From an uncultured Porphyromonadaceae bacterium (GTDB lineage: Bacteria; Bacteroidota; Bacteroidia; Bacteroidales; Muribaculaceae), in assembly GCA_902491515.1 (NCBI GenBank), contig CABUIC010000001.1:1-64000 (forward strand): 64,000 nucleotides of DNA. Reading direction: 5' to 3'. The position numbers were made by a program, and so were the translations under genes. The notes below the pieces were generated by a model. It did no database searches. It was not told the DNA's origin and was given only the letters and a program-made list of their open reading frames with translations. This document shows, piece after piece, positions 60,370 to 64,000 of the stretch (its first letter is position 1; each line of letters opens with the position of its first letter).

Positions 60370-61139
60370 TTTTTCTTCTTGTGTTTGGCGATTATTTCCC
60401 TTGCAAGGAGAACATGGCTTGTGGCTCCACGGCTTTCCGCGTCGTAGAGTATCGCCGGAAGGCCGTGGCTGGGAGCCTCGCTGAGCCTGATGTTGCGGGG
60501 AATCACCGTATTGAACACCATGTCGCCGAAGTGGCCTTTGAGCTCGTCGTATATCTGGTTCGCGAGCCTCAGGCGCGCGTCGTACATCGTGAGCAGGAAG
60601 CCTTCGATTTCGAGCGAGGGATTGAGGCGTCCCTTGATGATGCGTATCGTGTTGAGAAGTTTGCTGATGCCTTCAAGAGCGAAGTATTCCGCCTGAACGG
60701 GGATAATCACCGAGTCGGCGGCGGTCAGCGCGTTCACGGTTATCAGTCCGAGCGACGGCGAGCAGTCGATGATGATGTAGTCGTATTTTTCGCGTACAGG
60801 CTGAAGTAGCTTTGCGAGCACGCGCTCGCGGTCGGTTTTGCCGATCAGCTCTATTTCGGCGCCCGCAAGGTCTATCCTTGAGCCAATCAGGTCAAGGCCT
60901 TCCATGCAGGTTGCCACCTGGGAGCCGTCGAGAGGATAGCCGTCGACCATGCACTCGTAGATTGACGAAGTCATCGTCCGTGGGTCGATGCCGTATCCCG
61001 AGGTGGCGTTGGCCTGCGGGTCCGCGTCGATTATGAGAACGCGTTTCCCTTCTTTAGCGAGCGATGCCGCGAGATTGATTGTCGTCGTTGTCTTGCCGAC
61101 GCCTCCCTTCTGGTTCGCTATAGCTATTATTTTTCCCAT
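60366..61139 (-). CDS. parA: Chromosome-partitioning ATPase ParA
   Basis: The 257-aa ParA/Soj protein has the deviant Walker A KGGVGKTTTTINLAASLA, Walker A' DADPQANATSGYG and Walker B YIIIDCSPSLGLITVNAL. An upstream ATG at 61211 lies before the -7 box (61169-61176), so ATG 61139 is the start. It works with ParB to segregate the origin region, which suggests the window is fairly near oriC. Confidence 0.95.
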   Translation of the reverse strand: MGKIIAIANQKGGVGKTTTTINLAASLAKEGKRVLIIDADPQANATSGYGIDPRTMTSSIYECMVDGYPLDGSQVATCMEGLDLIGSRIDLAGAEIELIGKTDRERVLAKLLQPVREKYDYIIIDCSPSLGLITVNALTAADSVIIPVQAEYFALEGISKLLNTIRIIKGRLNPSLEIEGFLLTMYDARLRLANQIYDELKGHFGDMVFNTVIPRNIRLSEAPSHGLPAILYDAESRGATSHVLLAREIIAKHKKKK

Positions 61140-61168
61140 ATTATCAGCAGATGAGGAGTTTGTTTCTG

Positions 61169-61176
61169 CAAAGATA
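61169..61176 (-). promoter_or_regulatory. -7 box of the parAB operon
   Basis: Read leftward, TATCTTTG matches TAnnTTTG, 29 nt before the parA ATG. The expected -33 TTTG is not at the right distance (a TTTG lies only 12 nt upstream). Confidence 0.6.
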
Positions 61177-61200
61177 ACAACTCCGCTCCAAATAAAGAAA

Positions 61201-61226
61201 AAATGTTCCACGAAAGTGAAACATTT
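61201..61226. repeat. Split parS-like inverted repeat upstream of parA
   Basis: TGTTCCAC (61204-61211) and GTGAAACA (61216-61223) are the two half-sites of the canonical 16-bp parS, separated here by 4 extra bases (GAAA). With flanking AAA and TTT the arms reach 11 bp with one mismatch. It lies just upstream of the parA promoter box, the position where a parS or an autorepression site is found in many genomes. Confidence 0.6.
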
Positions 61227-61249
61227 GTCGATAACTTGCGAAATTGTCG

Positions 61250-61286
61250 AAAAAAATCCGCCGCCCGGGAATTTTCGGACGGCGGA
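61250..61286 (-). terminator. Intrinsic terminator of the FadL-like gene
   Basis: CCGCCG (61258-61263) pairs with CGGCGG (61280-61285), flanked by T/A to extend the stem. Read leftward, a run of seven T (61256-61250) follows. It lies 11 nt after the stop of the FadL-like gene. Confidence 0.85.
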
Positions 61287-61296
61287 AGGTTGACGT

Positions 61297-62916
61297 TCAG
61301 AAGCGGAATCCCGTGGAAATCACGAAGGAATGGATGTTGTCCGTCATCGTTGCCCTTGGGGCCTGGAATCCGTTGAAATCCGTGTAGGCATGGAAGGTGT
61401 CCTCGCGGTGCTTCCACTGGTATGCGAGGTCGATATACCAGGCCTTGTAGCGGTAGCCGAGACCGAAGGAGAGGTTCTCGGTGCTGTTGCTGAAGTTGTA
61501 GCTCGGGTCGACGCCGGCCGTCACGATGTTCGCTCCGGCTTCCTTGGCGGCCTCGCGGACATGGCCGGTCTGGATGTTGTAGCCTGCGCGGATGCTGAAT
61601 TTCGGAGTCACGCGGAACTCCACGCCGGCGCGGATGATGTCGCCGCCCTTGTAATAGCTCTTGATTTCGGCGTTGGTAGCCTCGTCGGTAACAAAAGAAT
61701 AACCTCCGAAGGTGCCGGGTGCCTGGTATTTCTGACGCATGTCCTGATATTGAACCCTCTCGTAGTCCACGCTGACAATCGCGCGGTTGAGGATATTGTA
61801 GCTTGCGCCGAACATGAAGCGCCAGGGGCTCGTCAGGCGCGAATCGTAGTCATACAGCGCGGTGGACTCCTCTCCCTGGAAGGGATTGTTGTCGCTTTCG
61901 GGCTGAGTGGGGTCGAAGTAGCTGTAGCTCAGATAGGAGTCGCCCTGATGGTTGAGGTGGAGCCATGTGGGGGTATGCACGGCAAAGCCGATTCGGAACT
62001 CGTCGAAGGGGCGAACGATCACACCGAGCTTGAGGTTGACGCCCGAGCCGGAGATGGACTTCCAGGAGTCCATCTCAAAACCGGCGTTGCCCGTGATTGT
62101 CGTGTTCGGACGGTAGCCGAGGATGTTGGCGTTCTCCATGCTCTCGCTGTAGACGAGTCGGCGGTTGTAGCTGATGTCCTGTATGCCTATGCCGATACCC
62201 CAGTATACGATGTCCGAGACGTTTCCGCCGAAGTCGATGTTGTACTCGTCCTGATAGCCGGATTCCTCGACCGTGTAGGCCGCGTCGCCCGTGGTAGCGG
62301 GGCCGTGCAGCCCCTGCCAGTTGTCTGAACTGCCGACAGGGTTGATGATGTGCGAAGAGGCGCCGAGGATGCTCAGCCAGTCCTTTCCCGAGTCGAGGTA
62401 GGGGTTATAGCCGGAGGAAGGCATGAGGTCAGCCGAAGGAATGCCGCCCGTATAGGACGCGATATAGTTGGAGAGCGAGGTCTCCGTCGGCATGTTGTAG
62501 CCCTCGTGGCGGCGGTGGAAGGCGTTGAGTCGCTGATAGCTTACGCCCCATGAGAAAGAGCGCAGCGCGCCGTTGAGGTTTGCGGTGCCGACATAGCCGA
62601 AGTTGTCGAAGTAGGCCTTGGTCTGCGAGTTGTTGAACTTGTAGCCCGGAGTTGTGGAGGAGTAGTTGCGTTTATTGATGTCGAATGTCAGGCCGATTTC
62701 ACTCCGGCGGTAGATGCCGAGGCCCGCAGGGTTCTGCGTCAGGGTCGAGAGGTCTCCGCCGAGGGAGGTGAAGGCTCCGCCCATCGCCACGAATCGTGCC
62801 GTGCCGCGGACGTCGGAACCATTGATCTGGTTGGCGTCGATTGCGCTCTGTGCGTGCACAGCTCCCGGGAGCAGGAGCAGTGCGGCCGCTATGCTTAGCT
62901 TGAATGTCTTTTCCAT
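61297..62916 (-). CDS. OmpP1/FadL/TodX-family outer-membrane protein
   Basis: The 539-aa protein has a signal peptide (IAAALLLLPGAVHA) and the FadL-type N-terminus DVRGTARFVAMGGAFTSLGGDLSTLTQNPAGLGIYRRSE, followed by alternating beta-strand sequence (about 14 strands) and a C-terminal aromatic residue (STGFRF) as in outer-membrane barrels. It is likely a channel for hydrophobic compounds such as fatty acids. It lies 36 nt downstream of a Gly/Trp-rich secreted protein gene. Confidence 0.9.
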   Translation of the reverse strand: MEKTFKLSIAAALLLLPGAVHAQSAIDANQINGSDVRGTARFVAMGGAFTSLGGDLSTLTQNPAGLGIYRRSEIGLTFDINKRNYSSTTPGYKFNNSQTKAYFDNFGYVGTANLNGALRSFSWGVSYQRLNAFHRRHEGYNMPTETSLSNYIASYTGGIPSADLMPSSGYNPYLDSGKDWLSILGASSHIINPVGSSDNWQGLHGPATTGDAAYTVEESGYQDEYNIDFGGNVSDIVYWGIGIGIQDISYNRRLVYSESMENANILGYRPNTTITGNAGFEMDSWKSISGSGVNLKLGVIVRPFDEFRIGFAVHTPTWLHLNHQGDSYLSYSYFDPTQPESDNNPFQGEESTALYDYDSRLTSPWRFMFGASYNILNRAIVSVDYERVQYQDMRQKYQAPGTFGGYSFVTDEATNAEIKSYYKGGDIIRAGVEFRVTPKFSIRAGYNIQTGHVREAAKEAGANIVTAGVDPSYNFSNSTENLSFGLGYRYKAWYIDLAYQWKHREDTFHAYTDFNGFQAPRATMTDNIHSFVISTGFRF

Positions 62917-62952
62917 AAATAGTTGATTTTAACAAGGAGGAGAGTAGGGATT

Positions 62953-64000
62953 TTATCTGCGCCCGCGACCACCTGCCGCACCGCCTCCCGAGCGGCCTGA
63001 ACCGCCTCCGTAGCTGCCGCGGCTCGGGCTGCTGTAGCTAGCGGACGAGCGGCTCGGAGAATAGTTGTGCGAAGGGCTGTAGTTGTGGCTGGGCGACGAG
63101 GAGTTGTTGTTGCTGTTGCCGTTGTAGTTGTTGCGGTTGCCGGAGTTGCCGGGACGGCTGTAGTTTCCGGAGGTGCCGGAAGGTCGGCCGGAGTTTCCGG
63201 GACGTGAAGTGCCGAATGAGTTTCCGATCCCCGGACGGGTTCCTGAATTGCCGCGGCCAAAACTCGGGCGTCCGTTCCCCATGTTGCCGGGCCGGATGTT
63301 TCCGGAGGGCGAGACGGCCGAACCGGGACGGCGGCTGCCGCCCGAGCTTGTTCCTGCATAGGAGGGCCTGTGGGGACGGGAGGCACCGGGAATGCCCGTG
63401 GGATGCCAGGGCCGTCCGCCCCAGCCGGGGTAGCCCGGACCGGGAACCCAGGGGCCGGGAGCCCATCCGGGACCCCATCCCCAGCTCCATCCCCACGAAG
63501 GGCCCCAGCCGAAGTCGAACCAGGGGTCGTACCATCCGCCCCATCCGAATCCCCAGGCGTAGTTGTAACGCCAGGGATTGTAGTAGTAGGGCGTGTAGTA
63601 TCCTCCGTACCAGTTCCCGTAATAGCCGTAGGGATCGTTGACGTATATGTTGACAACGGTCGGGTCGTTCTGCGGCTGCGAGGCCGTGGCGTAGTAATAT
63701 TCCTGTAGAGCCTCGTCGTTGCTCTGGCTTACGATACTGTCGTTGTGGAACCGCTCGATGCGCCGGGTGTAGGCGAAGTCGCCTGCGGGAATGGCGGCTG
63801 AATCGGCTTTCGCGTTATGACTGTTGGCATTCACGAGGAATGAGCCGTGGCGGTTGTAGTCATCCACGTTCATGTCGAGTTCCGACACAGGATGCTTGGC
63901 ATTGTAGGCGGCCGACATGGAATCGAGGCGAGCCATGCGGGCCTCGTATTCAGCCTGTGCCCGACGCTGCTCCTCGAGCTGTTTCGCCTCGCGTTCCTTC
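62953..64000 (-). CDS. Gly/Trp/Tyr/Pro- and Ser/Asn-rich secreted-type protein, 5' end beyond window
   Basis: The frame is open to the right window end, so the N-terminus is missing; the segment before Met at 63936 is a charged coiled-coil-like run (KEREAKQLEEQRRAQAEYEAR). After SELDMNVDDYNRHG, a Tyr/Trp/Gly-rich part (for example YYGNWYGGYYTPYYYNPW and WGPSWGWSWGWGPGW) is followed by Pro/Gly-rich and then Ser/Asn/Gly/Arg-rich low-complexity tracts that end SGGGAAGGRGRR. The product resembles glycine-rich, aromatic repeat proteins of unknown function common in gut Bacteroidales. Co-transcription with FadL-like gene is likely. Confidence 0.75.
   Translation of the reverse strand, partial: KEREAKQLEEQRRAQAEYEARMARLDSMSAAYNAKHPVSELDMNVDDYNRHGSFLVNANSHNAKADSAAIPAGDFAYTRRIERFHNDSIVSQSNDEALQEYYYATASQPQNDPTVVNIYVNDPYGYYGNWYGGYYTPYYYNPWRYNYAWGFGWGGWYDPWFDFGWGPSWGWSWGWGPGWAPGPWVPGPGYPGWGGRPWHPTGIPGASRPHRPSYAGTSSGGSRRPGSAVSPSGNIRPGNMGNGRPSFGRGNSGTRPGIGNSFGTSRPGNSGRPSGTSGNYSRPGNSGNRNNYNGNSNNNSSSPSHNYSPSHNYSPSRSSASYSSPSRGSYGGGSGRSGGGAAGGRGRR

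Noticed and set aside
63060..63330. Possible tandem-repeat array or CRISPR-like pattern
   Set aside because: The repeated triplets are low-complexity coding sequence for Ser/Asn/Gly/Arg tracts; no fixed repeat-spacer pattern is present.
1..64000. tRNA, rRNA, CRISPR, insertion sequence or prophage
   Set aside because: Intergenic gaps are short and were read through on both strands; no cloverleaf, transposase, integrase or spaced repeat was seen.

Overview
The window is a dense, GC-rich stretch of a Bacteroidales chromosome, probably a gut-type lineage such as Muribaculaceae (the family is an inference). Reasons: promoters of the Bacteroidetes type (TTTG, about 20 nt, TAnnTTTG) lie before many genes; Shine-Dalgarno sequences are absent; and the gene content is typical of the order (DUF4835/PorD, DUF4491, DUF4924, DUF5683, TIGR02757, an OadA/PycB-type biotin enzyme, the GH133-GT4-GH57 glycogen operon). 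I saw no rRNA, tRNA, CRISPR array, insertion sequence or prophage. Nearly all of it looks like core genome in tightly packed operons.

Left part (1-9.3 kb): the remnant or 5'-cut end of a secreted F5/8-type (discoidin) lectin-like protein with a C-terminal sorting-like tail; Fe/Mn superoxide dismutase; a leftward group of a small membrane protein, an omega-amidase-like nitrilase, a PlsC-like acyltransferase, a 118-aa unknown protein and a diverged threonine synthase-like enzyme; an orphan CpsB/YwqE-type PHP phosphatase; a divergently transcribed biotin-dependent carboxyltransferase; and a membrane-anchored AraC-type regulator.

9.3-21.3 kb: an unknown polytopic membrane protein; a complete CzcCBA/CusCBA-like metal efflux operon whose adaptor has histidine-rich ends; a secreted GH13 alpha-amylase; the fused DAHP synthase-chorismate mutase; a three-gene ECF sigma operon (DUF6249 membrane protein, sigma factor, small membrane protein) with a candidate autoregulated promoter; and a ROK sugar kinase.

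21.3-43.8 kb (all leftward): an eight-gene run dnaN, DnaQ-like exonuclease, coaBC, DUF4835/PorD, recN, rlmB, yigZ-like, lpxB. Upstream of it lie comEC, a YeiH-type transporter, aroE, a tricorn-like S41 protease, DUF4491, ychF, a ClC channel with CBS domains, a polyprenyl sugar-phosphate transferase, and tsaC and tsaB. TIGR02757 is divergent from guaB.

43.9-64 kb: guaB; a periplasmic chaperone pair (tandem-parvulin PPIase plus lipoprotein) with a PH-domain protein; then leftward genes: a cytidylate-kinase-like protein, the glycogen operon (GH133 debranching enzyme, GT4 glycosyltransferase, GH57), DUF4924, an OPT transporter, and the segregation/cell-wall group parA-parB-DUF5683-mltD with a split parS-like inverted repeat upstream. 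The right edge holds a FadL-like outer-membrane protein and an extraordinarily Gly/Trp/Tyr/Pro-rich secreted protein cut by the window end.

No clear new defence or mobile system was found. The leads most worth checking are the split parS-like element, the ECF/DUF6249 operon and its palindromic promoter, the diverged threonine synthase, the AraC-7TM/unknown membrane protein pair, and the aromatic/glycine-rich protein beside a FadL-type barrel.
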